From Bacillota bacterium (GTDB lineage Bacteria; Bacillota; Clostridia; Acetivibrionales; JAMNXU01): 64,000 nt of DNA. The position numbers were made by a program, and so were the translations under genes. The notes under the pieces are model-generated. The model had not been told where the DNA came from. It did not search any database and saw only the letters and a program-made list of their open reading frames with translations. Below, one piece after another: positions 43,566 to 53,231 of this stretch (position 1 is its first letter; each line of letters begins with the position of its first letter). Location: NCBI GenBank assembly GCA_023623175.1, contig JAMNXU010000039.1, forward strand, positions 62,001 through 126,000. Direction: 5' to 3'.

Positions 43566-43949
43566 GACTATGTCACCCTTTACTATAAATAATTCCGGCG
43601 CTTGCCTGCCTGAAAACAGTATAAAGCCCGGTTTTGTCCAAGTTTAATGATATATTAACTTATTTCATTTTTAAAGTAGACAATTATCGGATGAAGGAGG
43701 ATTTTTTTCAGTGAAATACGGCCAAAAAACGAAGACCGTTTTGTTAAAAATTCAATACTCAAAAAATGAAAAGCATTAAAAATAATTTACATAAACCATT
43801 ATAAAAAAACATTAATATAAAAGTATCAAATAAAAACATAAGATAGAAAACTTCAAAATAAAAAACATTAATCAAAAACATCAAATAAAAAACATTTAAA
43901 AACATTTAATAAAATTATAAGATTAAAAAAGACGGGAGTCAAATAAATA
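43566..43949. other. AT-rich gap upstream of the MoxR operon
   Basis: A 384-nt gap on the leader side of the MoxR operon. It contains many irregular repeats of AAAACATTAAA and ATCAAATAAAAACAT words (about 43740-43920) but no ORF with a ribosome site and no RNA gene that I recognise. The promoter of the MoxR operon should be here on the minus strand. Confidence 0.5.
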
Positions 43950-44195
43950 TCAATTCTTTGCCTCTACAAACCACCGCCCGTTGTCCAGGAAAAGAAACGT
44001 TTCCCTGCCACAGATGCGGCATGTGTATCTCCAGCCGCTTCCGCCGACTTTAAGACTTGCTGCTTTTCTGACATCGATGATCCTGTCGATGTCAAATCTC
44101 CTGCCGTCCTCCCATACCACCGAGAGGGGAATAATCCTGCCGTCAGAAGTATACCTTGCGATTACATCCACAAAGACCTTCCGCACGAAAATCAC
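43950..44195 (-). CDS. Small conserved protein with Cys pair, unknown function
   Basis: An 81-residue protein: VRKVFVDVIARYTSDGRIIP, then VWEDGRRFDIDRIIDVRKAA, then CRICGRETFLFLDNGRWFVE. The layout is familiar from hypothetical proteins of Clostridia, but no function is known to me. CxxC could hold a metal only with other ligands. GTG 44195 sits just after AGACAG, a weak ribosome site. It is divergent from htpG, and the CIRCE operator lies in the shared upstream region. Confidence 0.7.
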   Translation of the reverse strand: MIFVRKVFVDVIARYTSDGRIIPLSVVWEDGRRFDIDRIIDVRKAASLKVGGSGWRYTCRICGRETFLFLDNGRWFVEAKN

Positions 44196-44293
44196 CTGTC
44201 TGGAAATTCACGATGTTGTTCGAACACGTGTTCGCATATATATATTATATGCGCGGCGATTTTTTTTGTAAAGGGTATTTTAAGGAAGTCTTG

Positions 44294-44320
44294 TTAGCAC
44301 TCGTTTAAGACGAGTGCTAA
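44294..44320. promoter_or_regulatory. CIRCE operator (HrcA-binding) upstream of htpG
   Basis: TTAGCACTC, 9-nt spacer, GAGTGCTAA: a perfect CIRCE inverted repeat. It lies 7 nt upstream of the -35 box of the htpG promoter and 78 nt before the start codon, so HrcA probably represses htpG, and possibly the divergent small gene. Confidence 0.97.
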
Positions 44321-44327
44321 AATTTTC

Positions 44328-44357
44328 TTGACACGGTTTTGTCAACAGTTGTATCAT
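44328..44357 (+). promoter_or_regulatory. htpG promoter
   Basis: TTGACA at 44328-44333, 18-nt spacer, TATCAT at 44352-44357. It follows the CIRCE element closely. Confidence 0.75.
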
Positions 44358-44397
44358 ATTATAAGCGGCAAATTACTCAAAAGACGGAGGAATGGGT

Positions 44398-46275
44398 ATG
44401 ATTCACGAGAAGGGAAATATCTCGGTGCAAACTGAGAACATATTTCCTATAATTAAAAAATGGCTCTATTCCGAAAAAGACATATTTATCAGGGAACTGG
44501 TATCCAACTCGGCCGACGCGATCAGCAAGATGAAAAAGCTTGTGTCCATCGGGGAAGCGACGGTGGATGAAAACAACAGGTACCGGATCGACGTAGTGAC
44601 CGACAAGGACAAAAAGATTATCAAGGTTATTGACAACGGTATCGGCATGACCGCCGACGAGGTGAAGAAATACATAAACCAGATCGCGTTTTCAGGCGCG
44701 CTGGATTTTATAGAAAAATACAGGGACAGGACCGATGACAGCCAGATCATAGGCCATTTCGGACTTGGTTTTTATTCAGCCTTCATGGTGGCTGACAAGG
44801 TCCAGATCGACACGCTGTCATATCAGCCGGGAGCGGAAGCTGTCCGGTGGATAAGCAAGGGCGGCATGGACTATGAAATGGAGAGCTCGGACAGGACCGA
44901 AAGGGGAACTACCGTAACCCTTTATTTGTCCGATGACAGCGCCGAGTATGCGGACGAGCATACCATGAGGGAAATCCTGCTCAAATATTTCTCCTTCCTT
45001 CCCATTGAACTGTACCTCAATGCAACGGGAGCCAAGGCCGGAAAAGACGGCAGTGAAGAAAAGCCCGCCCCGCTGAACGACACCGAGCCGCTTTGGCTGA
45101 AAAAGCCCGGCGATTGCACGGAGCAGGAATACAAGGATTTCTATAAAAAGGTGTTCAACGATTTCAACGACCCGCTTTTCTGGATACACCTTAACATGGA
45201 CTATCCGTTTAACCTGAAGGGCATACTGTACTTCCCGAAGATAAAGCATGAATTTGAAACCTTCGAAGGTCAGATCAAGCTTTATTACAACCAGGTATTC
45301 GTGGCAGACAATATCAGGGAAGTGATACCCGAATTCCTGATGCTGCTCAAGGGCACCATTGACTGTCCCGATTTGCCGCTGAACGTGTCAAGGAGCTTTC
45401 TGCAGAACGACGGTTATGTAAAGAAGCTTTCGTCCCATATAACCAAGAAGGTTTCGGACAAGCTCATATCGCTGTATGAAAATGAGCGGGAGAACTACAA
45501 TAAATACTGGGATGACATAAATCCTTTTGTCAAATACGGCTGCATGAGGGAAGAGAAATTCTACGACAGGGTTAAGGATATAATCATTTTCAAGACAACG
45601 AAGGGCGATTATGTAACACTGAAGGATTACCTGCAAAGGAACGCGGAAAAACACAGGGACGTTGTTTTCTACGTGACGGATGAAAAGCAGCAGTCCCAGT
45701 ACATCCGCCTGTTTGAGGAGCAGGGGATGGAGGCCGTGCTTCTCCCGTCATTAATTGACACCCACTTTATACAGTTCCTGGAATTCAAAAACAGGAATGT
45801 GAAATTTAACAGGATAGACGCGGAAATATCCGACAGCATGAAAAACGATGCAGGAAAGGACAACGGTAACTGGGAGCAGGTTTTTGAAAAAATGTTCAGG
45901 GATGCTCTGGGCAATGAAAAACTGAAGCTGAAGGTCGAAAACCTGAAGACTTCCAATATTCCCGGCATGATACTGCTTTCGGAGCATTCGAGAAGAATGC
46001 GCGAGATGAGCAGGATGTTCGGCGGAGGCCCGGATGCCGAGAACCTGTTCCCGGCGGAGGAAACCCTCGTCATCAACAGGGGAAACAGCCTGATCCAAAA
46101 GCTCTACGAGCTCAGGGACAGGGAAGACAGGCAGGATGACGTTAAAATGATATGCCGGCACATATACGATCTCGCGGTGATGAGCCACAGGCAGCTCGAG
46201 CCTGCCGCAATGTCCGAGTTCATAGAAAGAAGCAACCTGCTGCTGCAGAAAATAGCCGGGAAACAGAGCAACTGA
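44398..46275 (+). CDS. htpG: Molecular chaperone HtpG (Hsp90)
   Basis: A 625-residue bacterial Hsp90. The GHKL ATPase motifs are ELVSNSADAISKM near residue 36, DNGIGMTADEVKKYI near 80 and IGHFGLGFYSAFMVAD near 117; the middle domain has FNDPLFWIHLNMDYP and LNVSRSFLQNDGYVK. The C-terminal dimer domain is complete. ATG 44398 (7 nt after GGAGG) is preferred to ATG 44392, which is 1 nt from it. Control by HrcA is indicated by the CIRCE operator. The gene ends with a large terminator at 46311. Confidence 0.97.
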   Translation: MIHEKGNISVQTENIFPIIKKWLYSEKDIFIRELVSNSADAISKMKKLVSIGEATVDENNRYRIDVVTDKDKKIIKVIDNGIGMTADEVKKYINQIAFSGALDFIEKYRDRTDDSQIIGHFGLGFYSAFMVADKVQIDTLSYQPGAEAVRWISKGGMDYEMESSDRTERGTTVTLYLSDDSAEYADEHTMREILLKYFSFLPIELYLNATGAKAGKDGSEEKPAPLNDTEPLWLKKPGDCTEQEYKDFYKKVFNDFNDPLFWIHLNMDYPFNLKGILYFPKIKHEFETFEGQIKLYYNQVFVADNIREVIPEFLMLLKGTIDCPDLPLNVSRSFLQNDGYVKKLSSHITKKVSDKLISLYENERENYNKYWDDINPFVKYGCMREEKFYDRVKDIIIFKTTKGDYVTLKDYLQRNAEKHRDVVFYVTDEKQQSQYIRLFEEQGMEAVLLPSLIDTHFIQFLEFKNRNVKFNRIDAEISDSMKNDAGKDNGNWEQVFEKMFRDALGNEKLKLKVENLKTSNIPGMILLSEHSRRMREMSRMFGGGPDAENLFPAEETLVINRGNSLIQKLYELRDREDRQDDVKMICRHIYDLAVMSHRQLEPAAMSEFIERSNLLLQKIAGKQSN

Positions 46276-46310
46276 CAACAAGGCAACGGGCAATAAGGCA
46301 GCGAACAATA

Positions 46311-46363
46311 AAACAATCCGCCCGAATTCCACTATTGGTGGAATATCGGGCGGTTATTGTTTT
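46311..46363 (+). terminator. Long terminator hairpin after htpG
   Basis: AAACAATCCGCCCGAATTCCAC pairs almost completely with GTGGAATATCGGGCGGTTATTGTTTT; one of the longest stems in the window, with a final T run. It lies between convergent genes. Just before it, CAACAAGGCA/CAATAAGGCA words repeat (46276-46300). Confidence 0.9.
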
Positions 46364-46484
46364 GCCTGGTTTTGCTTTTCCCGCTTTATATCGCTTCGCT
46401 TGCGTTATATTTCCTATGGTTCTTATCTGGTTTTATCTTTGCTCCTGCTTGAATTCCCGCGCTGTATTGGCGCTGTATGCTTTA

Positions 46485-48158
46485 TTATTTGCCTTCTTCT
46501 TTTTTCTTTTTATCGCTTTCCCTTATTTCAACCCTGCGGATTTTGCCGCTGATCGTTTTCGGGAGCTCATCGACGAACTCGATTATCCTCGGGTATTTGT
46601 AGGGAGCTGTAACCCTCTTGACATGGTCCTGGAGCTCTTTGACGAGGCTTTCGCTGGGCGTGTAGCCTTTTGTAAGGACTACGGTGGCCTTTACTATCTG
46701 TCCGCGGATCGGGTCGGGAACAGCGGTGATTGCACATTCAAGAACTGCCGGATGCTCAATCAGCGCGCTTTCCACTTCAAAGGGGCCTATCCTGTAGCCG
46801 GAACTCTTAATAACGTCGTCGGCTCTTCCCACGAACCAGAAGTAACCGTCCTCATCCTTCCAGGCCATATCGCCGGTGTAATACACATTATCGTGCCATA
46901 CCCTGTCAGTCAGTTCCGGATCCCTGTAATAGCCGTCAAACATGCCATATGGCTTTCTTTCGTCAGTGCGGATGACAATCTGTCCTTCTTCGCCGACTTC
47001 GCAGCTGTTGCCGTCCTCATCCACAATGTCAATATCGTAACCCGGCGCGGGCTTGCCCATGGACCCCGGCTTCGGTTCCATCCACGGGAACGTGGCTATG
47101 GTAACGGTGAGCTCCGTTTGCCCGTAAGCTTCCATGAGTTTTATGCCCGTTGCCTTATAGAACTGGTTGTAGACTTCTGGGTTCAGCGGTTCGCCGGCTA
47201 TAACGCAGTATTTGAGATTGCTTAAATCATATTTTGAAAGATCTTCCCTGATGAGGAACCTGTAAATGGTCGGTGGAGCGCAGAAAGTGTTGACCTTGTA
47301 TTTAACCATTACATCGAGCAGTTCCTTGGGTACGAATTTATCGTAGTCATATACGAAAACTGCGCTGCCGCACATCCATTGGCCGTAAATCTTGCCCCAT
47401 ACGGCCTTGGCCCAGCCCGTGTCGGCTACCGTGAGGTGCAGCCCGCCGTCCATTACATTCTGCCAGTATTTGGCGGTTATGATATGCCCGAGCGGATAGG
47501 TGAAATTGTGCTGCACCATTTTGGGCATGCCCGTGGTTCCCGAAGTGAAATAAAGGAGCGAAATGTCTTCGTTGGTGGAAGCCTCTTCGCCTACCGGTCT
47601 TTCAAAAACTTCCGAAGCCTTTTCCACTTCTTCTGCAAAGTTGTACCAGCCCGGTCTCGAGTCATTTACAAGGACCTTGTATTTCAGCGTCGGGGAATCC
47701 TTCTCGGAATCTTCCACGTGCTGGATTACCTCCGGTTCCGCGACACTAACAATCATCTTTATGTCTGCCGCATTGTTCCTGTATATTATGTCTTTGGCCG
47801 TGAGCAGGTGGGTGGCCGGGATGGCAATGGCGCCGAGTTTATGTAACGCCAGCAGGCAATACCAGAACTCGTACCGTCTCTTGAGTATCAACATGACGGG
47901 GTCCTGTTTCCTGATGCCTACGGATTTGAAGAAATTGGCCGTTTTATCACTGTAGTATTTCAATTCTCCGAAAGTGATAAATTTTTCCTCGCCGCGGTCA
48001 TTGCACCAGACAATGGCAATCTTGTCGGGGGTCCTGGACGCTATTTCATCGACGACATCATAGGCGTAATTGAAATTTTCAGGAATATTTATTTTGAAAT
48101 TTCTGTAAAAATCCTCGTAAGAGCTGAATTCCGTTTTTTCCAAGTATTTTTCAATCAT
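46485..48158 (-). CDS. AMP-forming acyl-CoA synthetase (medium-chain MACS/ACS-like)
   Basis: A 557-residue ANL-superfamily ligase: [16 protein letters not shown] near residue 193, [16 protein letters not shown] near 344, [20 protein letters not shown] near 419, [17 protein letters not shown] and the catalytic Lys in [11 protein letters not shown] near 535. The N-terminus ([15 protein letters not shown]) matches acetyl/medium-chain synthetases. It starts 47 nt after the XRE/cupin regulator on the same strand, so both are likely one unit and the regulator may sense an acid or CoA ester made by this enzyme (inference). Confidence 0.92.
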   Translation of the reverse strand: MIEKYLEKTEFSSYEDFYRNFKINIPENFNYAYDVVDEIASRTPDKIAIVWCNDRGEEKFITFGELKYYSDKTANFFKSVGIRKQDPVMLILKRRYEFWYCLLALHKLGAIAIPATHLLTAKDIIYRNNAADIKMIVSVAEPEVIQHVEDSEKDSPTLKYKVLVNDSRPGWYNFAEEVEKASEVFERPVGEEASTNEDISLLYFTSGTTGMPKMVQHNFTYPLGHIITAKYWQNVMDGGLHLTVADTGWAKAVWGKIYGQWMCGSAVFVYDYDKFVPKELLDVMVKYKVNTFCAPPTIYRFLIREDLSKYDLSNLKYCVIAGEPLNPEVYNQFYKATGIKLMEAYGQTELTVTIATFPWMEPKPGSMGKPAPGYDIDIVDEDGNSCEVGEEGQIVIRTDERKPYGMFDGYYRDPELTDRVWHDNVYYTGDMAWKDEDGYFWFVGRADDVIKSSGYRIGPFEVESALIEHPAVLECAITAVPDPIRGQIVKATVVLTKGYTPSESLVKELQDHVKRVTAPYKYPRIIEFVDELPKTISGKIRRVEIRESDKKKKEEGK

Positions 48159-48205
48159 TGCCGCTCATCCTCCGATTTGCAGTTTGTCGTTTTGCGCTCT
48201 GTGAA

Positions 48206-48760
48206 TTACAGGATAATTGCCAGGAATTTGGCGGGCTTGCCGTCCAAGGCCTTCATTCCGTGATAAGCGCTGGAATCATAGTACAGCGAGTCGCCTTCAT
48301 TCAAAACCAGTTCCTGGTTGTTAATATATACTTTCAGTTTCCCTTCAAGTACATAGTTAAACTCCTGGCCCGGGTGGGAATTGTAGTGCACGGGAGCGTC
48401 CTCCGGTTCAGGCTCAACGGTTACGATGAATGGCTCAGCCTTTTTGTTAATAAAATTAAAGGCGAGACTTTGATATTTATACTGCTTCCGCCTTTCGACG
48501 CTGACACCCTTGCCTTTTCTGACCAGGCACCAGGTGCGCAGTTTCGGGTTTTCGCCGGTCAAAATTGCGGTCAGCTCCACGTTGAAATAATTGGCCACAC
48601 TGTACAGGAAGCTCATGGGAAGGTCGCATGTGCCGCTTTCGTACAGCTCGTACTGCTCCTTCGTTATATTAAGTTCCTGTGCGAGCTTTTCAACCGAGAT
48701 GCCGGAAATTTCGCGCAGCTCTTTGATTCTTGCGGCGATTAACCTGATTTGTTCCGACAT
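48206..48760 (-). CDS. XRE family regulator with C-terminal cupin domain
   Basis: A 184-residue protein: HTH_3 at residues 8-62 (RIKELREISGISVEKLAQEL ... YELYESGTCDLP), then a cupin (SHPGQEFNYVLEGKLKVYIN near 126, LNEGDSLYYDSSAYHGM near 152). Cupin-linked XRE proteins usually sense a small molecule and control adjacent genes. ATG 48760 after AAAGGATGA is preferred over an upstream start at 48880. It is the first gene before the second acyl-CoA synthetase. Confidence 0.92.
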   Translation of the reverse strand: MSEQIRLIAARIKELREISGISVEKLAQELNITKEQYELYESGTCDLPMSFLYSVANYFNVELTAILTGENPKLRTWCLVRKGKGVSVERRKQYKYQSLAFNFINKKAEPFIVTVEPEPEDAPVHYNSHPGQEFNYVLEGKLKVYINNQELVLNEGDSLYYDSSAYHGMKALDGKPAKFLAIIL

Positions 48761-49044
48761 TCTGATCATCCTTTCTGTAATTGAATTACATCCATAATAT
48801 AATATGTAAACAAACCTGATTAACAAATAATTAACAAATTCAATCATAGCACACTCATTCCTGGGAGTAAAGCGTGCCAAACCCCTGCAGCAACTTGGTA
48901 AATAAACGTTAAAATAAATTAATGAAAATAGTGATTCACGAACTGATTTAACGCCGGAACATGGACAGTACGCGAATGTCCTGATTTTTAAAGGAATAAT
49001 GAATTTTGGACGTGATTGATATTAATCGTCGTTAAAAAGTTTCA

Positions 49045-49929
49045 TTAATCGTCGTTAAATAGCTTCAAAAATTCCGAAGCGGCTCTTGAAACCGGCATAT
49101 CTTTCGGCGTGATTATGCCCAGTTTTCTTGCGGGAAGTTTTTCCTTAAGCCGCACCTCGAAAAGTTCGCCCTTTTCAATTGCATCGGTCGCGGTTTCCCG
49201 AAGCACATGGGCAATGCCGATGCCGATTTTTGCAAATTCCATCAAAAGGTCCATGCTTTCCATCTCGATTTCCGGTGTGCATTTTAATCCTTTTTCCTTC
49301 AAAAACGAATCGAGGTTCATCCTCGTGGTGCTTTTGCGGTCAAGAAGAAGCAGGGGATAGCGGCAGAGCTCCCCAAGCTCCAGCTCCCTGCCCTTAAGTT
49401 CTGAAAATCTCTCCGATGCGACAAAAATATCCTTTACTTCGATGAAATCCCTCACCGCGATGTTCTGGTCGTTTTGCGGGAGCGTGACAATGCCGAAATC
49501 AATCAATCCGCTTTTGAGGATTTCCACGATCCTTGAGGATGTCCTGTTATAAACCTGGATTTTTATACTCGGAAAGGCATTGTAAAATTTCCTGAGCAGG
49601 GGCATGAGAAAGTACCTGCATACGGTGTCGCTTACGCCGATTCTTATCTCGCCGAGCTCAAGATTTTGCATATCCGCCACTTTCTTCTCGCCCGTCTTGA
49701 TATAATTGAAAGCCTGGCTTACATGCCGGAAAAGGACTTCCCCTTCCTGGGTGAGAGTGACCTTGCGGGCTTTGCGCAAAAACAGGCTGCTTCCCAGCTG
49801 GCTTTCCAGGTTGCGTATGGCCTGGCTTACGGCAGACTGGGTTATAAAAAGCTTTTCTGCAGCCTCGGTGAAGTTTTTGCATGTGGCTACATAATAAAAA
49901 ATCTTGTACAGCTCGAAATTTATATCCAT
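49045..49929 (-). CDS. LysR family transcriptional regulator
   Basis: A 294-residue LTTR: N-terminal winged HTH (CKNFTEAAEKLFITQSAVSQ and AIRNLESQLGSSLFLRK), linker helix to about residue 85, then a periplasmic-binding-like effector domain (ELGEIRIGVSDTVCRYFLMP and LIDFGIVTLP). AGGTGACC precedes ATG 49929. No obvious target is divergent at close range: the plus-strand PurM-like gene starts 302 nt away. Effector unknown. Confidence 0.93.
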   Translation of the reverse strand: MDINFELYKIFYYVATCKNFTEAAEKLFITQSAVSQAIRNLESQLGSSLFLRKARKVTLTQEGEVLFRHVSQAFNYIKTGEKKVADMQNLELGEIRIGVSDTVCRYFLMPLLRKFYNAFPSIKIQVYNRTSSRIVEILKSGLIDFGIVTLPQNDQNIAVRDFIEVKDIFVASERFSELKGRELELGELCRYPLLLLDRKSTTRMNLDSFLKEKGLKCTPEIEMESMDLLMEFAKIGIGIAHVLRETATDAIEKGELFEVRLKEKLPARKLGIITPKDMPVSRAASEFLKLFNDD

Positions 49930-50041
49930 AAGGTCACCTAATATTGTGAATAAGATATATTAATTTTACTTATTCATTATATCAGAATATGATTATGTTG
50001 TATAGAAAAAATATTCCTGTCCTGATAACTGAAAATTTCTT

Positions 50042-50135
50042 AAATCCAGCCTGAAATTTCGCCTGGGGGCGGAGCAGTTACCGGGTTAAATTCCGGCGAC
50101 GCAGGAAACCTGCCGTGCGGGGCAGGAACTTCAAT
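50042..50135 (+). promoter_or_regulatory. GC-rich, possibly switching RNA structure upstream of the PurM-like gene
   Basis: Within an otherwise AT-rich 302-nt gap, a GC-rich block holds hairpins CGCC-TGGG-GGCG, CCGG-GTTAAATT-CCGG and two mutually exclusive ones: GCAGG-AAA-CCTGC (50102-50114) and CCTGCC-GTGCGG-GGCAGG (50110-50127). Exclusive pairing is typical of regulatory RNAs. It matches no riboswitch class that I can name. It ends about 97 nt before the start codon of the downstream gene. Confidence 0.35.
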
Positions 50136-50231
50136 ACACACGGATAAGAAAATAAACAGGTAAAAACCTTAACGGATTAAAAGCCTATTAAAAAAGAAAT
50201 GTACGAATAAGTCTGAAAGGAAGGTATTTAT

Positions 50232-51398
50232 ATGTCTGAAGCATACCTGTCGAGGGGCGTATCACCGACAAAGGATGATGTGAAAAAGGCTGTGAGGAAC
50301 CAGGGAAAGGGTCTGTTCCCAGGGGCTTTCTGCAAGATTATTGAGGACATTGCCGGCGATGAGAGGTACTGCATGGCGATGCACGCCGACGGGGCAGGCA
50401 CCAAGTCCATCGTTGCCTACCTGTATTTTAAGGAAACGGGTAATTACGACTATTACAAGGGCATAGCCCAGGATTCCCTTGTCATGAATACTGACGACCT
50501 CGCGTGCATTGGCGCGGTAAACGGTTTTCTCGTATCAAACACCATAGGCCGCAATGCCCACAGGATTGACGCAATGGCGTTAAGCAAAATAATCGAGGGA
50601 TATGACGAAACCATAAATACGTTGGCAAAATACGGCATAAAGGTTGAAATGACCGGCGGAGAGACGGCCGACGTGGGAGATATCGTGGAAACGGTTATCG
50701 TGGACTCCACCGTTACGGTCCGCTTTGAGCGCAGCAGCGTGATTGACTGCAGCAACATCCGGCCCGGCAATGTCATAGTCGGCCTTGCTTCTTTCGGCAA
50801 AGCGGTTTACGAGGACAAGTACAATTCGGGCATAGGATCGAACGGGCTGACTGCAGCGAGGCACCTGCTTCTTTCCGGTTATTACGCGGAAAAGTATCCC
50901 GAATGTTACTCCCATACCATTGAAAAATCCAGGGTGTACTGCGGCCCGTACCGGCTTGAGGACAAACTGCCGGAAAGCAGCCTTACCGTCGGAGAGGCGC
51001 TGCTTTCCCCGACCAGAACCTACCTTCCCGTGATAGCGAGAGTACTGAACAAGTATCGCGAAGGAATAATGGGCATCATACACTGCACGGGCGGAGGACA
51101 GGTCAAATGCAAAAATTTCGGGAGCAACCTGCATTATATAAAGGACAACCTGTTTGAAATCCCTGCAATATTCAGGGCCATCGAACGGGCCGGAAATATA
51201 AAGAGGGAAGAAATGTACCAGGTATTCAACATGGGACACAGGATGGAAATATACTGCGACCGTGAAGTGGCCGACGGGATTATAAAAGCAGCGGGGGAAT
51301 TCGCAATTGACGCGAAGATAATCGGCAGGGTGGAAAGCTGCCCGGAAGAGACAAACAGGGTCACCATCGTGGCGGACGGCAAAACTTATGTTTATTGA
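50232..51398 (+). CDS. AIR synthase (PurM)-like protein, phosphoribosylformylglycinamidine cyclo-ligase
   Basis: A 388-residue PurM-fold ATP-grasp-like enzyme of the longer type also found in Bacteroidetes. Visible: YLSRGVSPTKDDVKKAV, ADGAGTKSIVAYLYFKETG near residue 58, MNTDDLACIGAVNGFLVSN near 89, MTGGETADVGDIV near 143 and HCTGGGQVKCKNFG near 282. It would form aminoimidazole ribotide in purine synthesis. It is not in a pur operon, so a second canonical purM elsewhere, or a different substrate, cannot be excluded. AAGGAAGG precedes ATG 50232. Confidence 0.82.
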   Translation: MSEAYLSRGVSPTKDDVKKAVRNQGKGLFPGAFCKIIEDIAGDERYCMAMHADGAGTKSIVAYLYFKETGNYDYYKGIAQDSLVMNTDDLACIGAVNGFLVSNTIGRNAHRIDAMALSKIIEGYDETINTLAKYGIKVEMTGGETADVGDIVETVIVDSTVTVRFERSSVIDCSNIRPGNVIVGLASFGKAVYEDKYNSGIGSNGLTAARHLLLSGYYAEKYPECYSHTIEKSRVYCGPYRLEDKLPESSLTVGEALLSPTRTYLPVIARVLNKYREGIMGIIHCTGGGQVKCKNFGSNLHYIKDNLFEIPAIFRAIERAGNIKREEMYQVFNMGHRMEIYCDREVADGIIKAAGEFAIDAKIIGRVESCPEETNRVTIVADGKTYVY

Positions 51399-51515
51399 TG
51401 GGATTGTTGCAACGGAGCGCATAATGAATGAATTGAAAGCCCGGGACAGGGAAAAAGCTGAAGACGGCGAGAGTCACCTGCATCAAAGCTATTATAAACT
51501 TGTTTTTAATCCTGT

Positions 51516-52142
51516 TCATTTATTATTATTAATAGTCTTGCCCAGCTGCAGCTCCAGTTCTTTCTCAAGATCCCTGTAGCGTACGCTCGTCGCCTTCCAA
51601 CCGTCCCTTGTTTTTTCGATGATCATGTACCTTATTCTGAAGGTACTGGGGTCTATGGGGCTGCAAACCTTTCCGGAAACAATGACTTTTGCGTCGGAAC
51701 TCCTTGCAAATTTGACGTCACTGGCGCTTAAGAAGCCTGTATCCTTTTTTTCAAATCCAAAAGACTGCTCCGGCATGTTTTTGGAGCCTTCATTCCATTT
51801 CTTTTCGATAAAATCCTTGCTCCAATAGGGACTGAGATATTTTTCCAGGTCTTTTTTCGTTTTGATTTTTACAGGTTTAATATTATATTGCTCAAGAACG
51901 GATGGCGAATTGACATTGTGAACCGCCAGAAGCCGCCTGTCCGCTTCCAGGGAAAAAGCTATGAAATCTTCTTCATTTTGAGGTTTTTCAATATTATAAG
52001 TAAGCCTTGGATTTGCATCGGAGCTCTTGCTGACCTGGGCGCAGCCCGGCAACATTAATAAAAACGGGATTAAAAATATAAGCAGTTTGGAGGCAATTAT
52101 ACAAATCCTTTTCCACCGATTAAGTTGTCCCGGTAAAGTCAT
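51516..52142 (-). CDS. Lipoprotein of unknown function
   Basis: A 208-residue secreted lipoprotein. A basic start and hydrophobic core (LLIFLIPFLLMLPG) lead to a lipobox Cys at about residue 34. The mature part includes KTKKDLEKYLSPYWSKDFIE near 92, a phrase also met in IseA-like DL-endopeptidase inhibitors, and SFGFEKKD. I do not assign it with certainty. The ATG 52142 has GTAGGT upstream. It is convergent to the PurM-like gene. Confidence 0.6.
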   Translation of the reverse strand: MTLPGQLNRWKRICIIASKLLIFLIPFLLMLPGCAQVSKSSDANPRLTYNIEKPQNEEDFIAFSLEADRRLLAVHNVNSPSVLEQYNIKPVKIKTKKDLEKYLSPYWSKDFIEKKWNEGSKNMPEQSFGFEKKDTGFLSASDVKFARSSDAKVIVSGKVCSPIDPSTFRIRYMIIEKTRDGWKATSVRYRDLEKELELQLGKTINNNK

Positions 52143-52481
52143 AATATACCTACTTTCGTTGTTTTTTGCGTTTATTCGTTCCAGACTGCAGAATCAACAA
52201 TCGGTCGGGTCGACAGTACGAGAGCTTTGCCAAATCCGTAAGGATAACTACAAAAAGCACAAATTTTGTGACATGCATGAAATTAGCTTTATAAGATACA
52301 TTTTAATATATTTTTAATTAAATTTAAAGCGTAAAAATATACTTCTATTGAAATTGGACTGCCGTTTGCTTATTATGTACTCGTAAGCCGTGATTTTGAA
52401 AAGCAGGATAAATCCGGTTTCTTAAAAGCAATGAAAACAGAAATTTAGACAGTCTGCTTATGCTAAAGAAGGAGGTTCGTT
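52143..52481. other. Divergent intergenic region
   Basis: A 339-nt AT-rich gap between the leftward lipoprotein gene and the rightward ThuA gene. The only feature I can support is the GGAGG (52471-52475) of the ThuA gene. No repeats, RNA genes or ORFs with ribosome sites are evident. Confidence 0.5.
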
Positions 52482-53162
52482 ATGAAAAGGAAAGCACTGA
52501 TAGTTCAGGGAGGTTGGGAAGGCCACGAACCCGTAGAAGTTTCCGAGGTTTTCAGAAAGCTTTTGGTCGACATGGATTTTTCGGTTGAGGTGTCCGATAC
52601 GCTTGATGCGTTCCTGGATGCTGAAAAGCTTAAGAGTTTGCACCTGATAGTGCCTGTATGGACCATGGGTAAAATTACCGATCAGCAGGTCGAACCGGTC
52701 TTGTCAGCCGTTGAGAACGGAACGGGTATTGCCGGGTGCCACGGCGGTATGTGTGACGCTTTCAGGGAGTGCACCCAGTGGCAGTTCATGACAGGCGGAC
52801 AGTGGGTGGCCCATCCCGGAAATGACGGGGTGGAATATGTAGTGAATATCAGGAAGGGTTCAAGTCCGATAGTTGACGGTATAGAGGATTTCAAGGTGAA
52901 AAGCGAACAGTACTACTTGCATGTTGACCCGGCGATTGAAGTGCTGGCGACCACGCGCTTTCCTGTTGTTGAAGGACCTCACTCCACTAACGGACAGGTA
53001 GACGTTCCGGTGGTATGGACAAAAAGATGGGGCAAGGGAAGGGTTTTCTACTGTTCCCTCGGCCACAAAGCAAAAGTGTTTTCAGATGCTCCGCAGGCAC
53101 TGGAAATAATGAGAAGAGGCTTTTTGTGGGCTGCGGAAGGACGGGACCTGGCAAGAAAATAA
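52482..53162 (+). CDS. ThuA-like (trehalose utilisation) glutamine-amidotransferase-fold protein
   Basis: A 226-residue protein of the ThuA family: ALIVQGGWEGHEPVE at the N-terminus, GIAGCHGGMCDAFRE near residue 83, VDGIEDFKVKSEQYYLHVDP near 129 and VWTKRWGKGRVFYCSLGH near 176. ThuA-type proteins take part in conversion of disaccharides to 3-keto derivatives. GGAGG precedes ATG 52482. A Gfo/Idh/MocA dehydrogenase gene follows after 69 nt, which fits a 3-keto-sugar pathway. Confidence 0.88.
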   Translation: MKRKALIVQGGWEGHEPVEVSEVFRKLLVDMDFSVEVSDTLDAFLDAEKLKSLHLIVPVWTMGKITDQQVEPVLSAVENGTGIAGCHGGMCDAFRECTQWQFMTGGQWVAHPGNDGVEYVVNIRKGSSPIVDGIEDFKVKSEQYYLHVDPAIEVLATTRFPVVEGPHSTNGQVDVPVVWTKRWGKGRVFYCSLGHKAKVFSDAPQALEIMRRGFLWAAEGRDLARK

Positions 53163-53231
53163 TCGGGGCCAACGGATTTATTGAAAAGCAAAGCAAATTT
53201 GAAGGCAAAATTTTAAAGAGGAGGCCGTTGT

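Noticed and set aside
46152-47225. 357-codon plus-strand frame across the htpG end and opposite the second acyl-CoA synthetase
   Set aside because: It overlaps the htpG terminator and lies antisense to a gene with full ANL motifs; its translation is low complexity.
50042-50135. FMN or cobalamin riboswitch
   Set aside because: GGGTTAAATTCC and GCAGGAAACCTGCC recall parts of these classes, but the order and the other conserved segments do not fit.
51388-51579. 63-codon plus-strand frame overlapping the end of the PurM-like gene
   Set aside because: No ribosome site, and it runs antisense into the lipoprotein gene.
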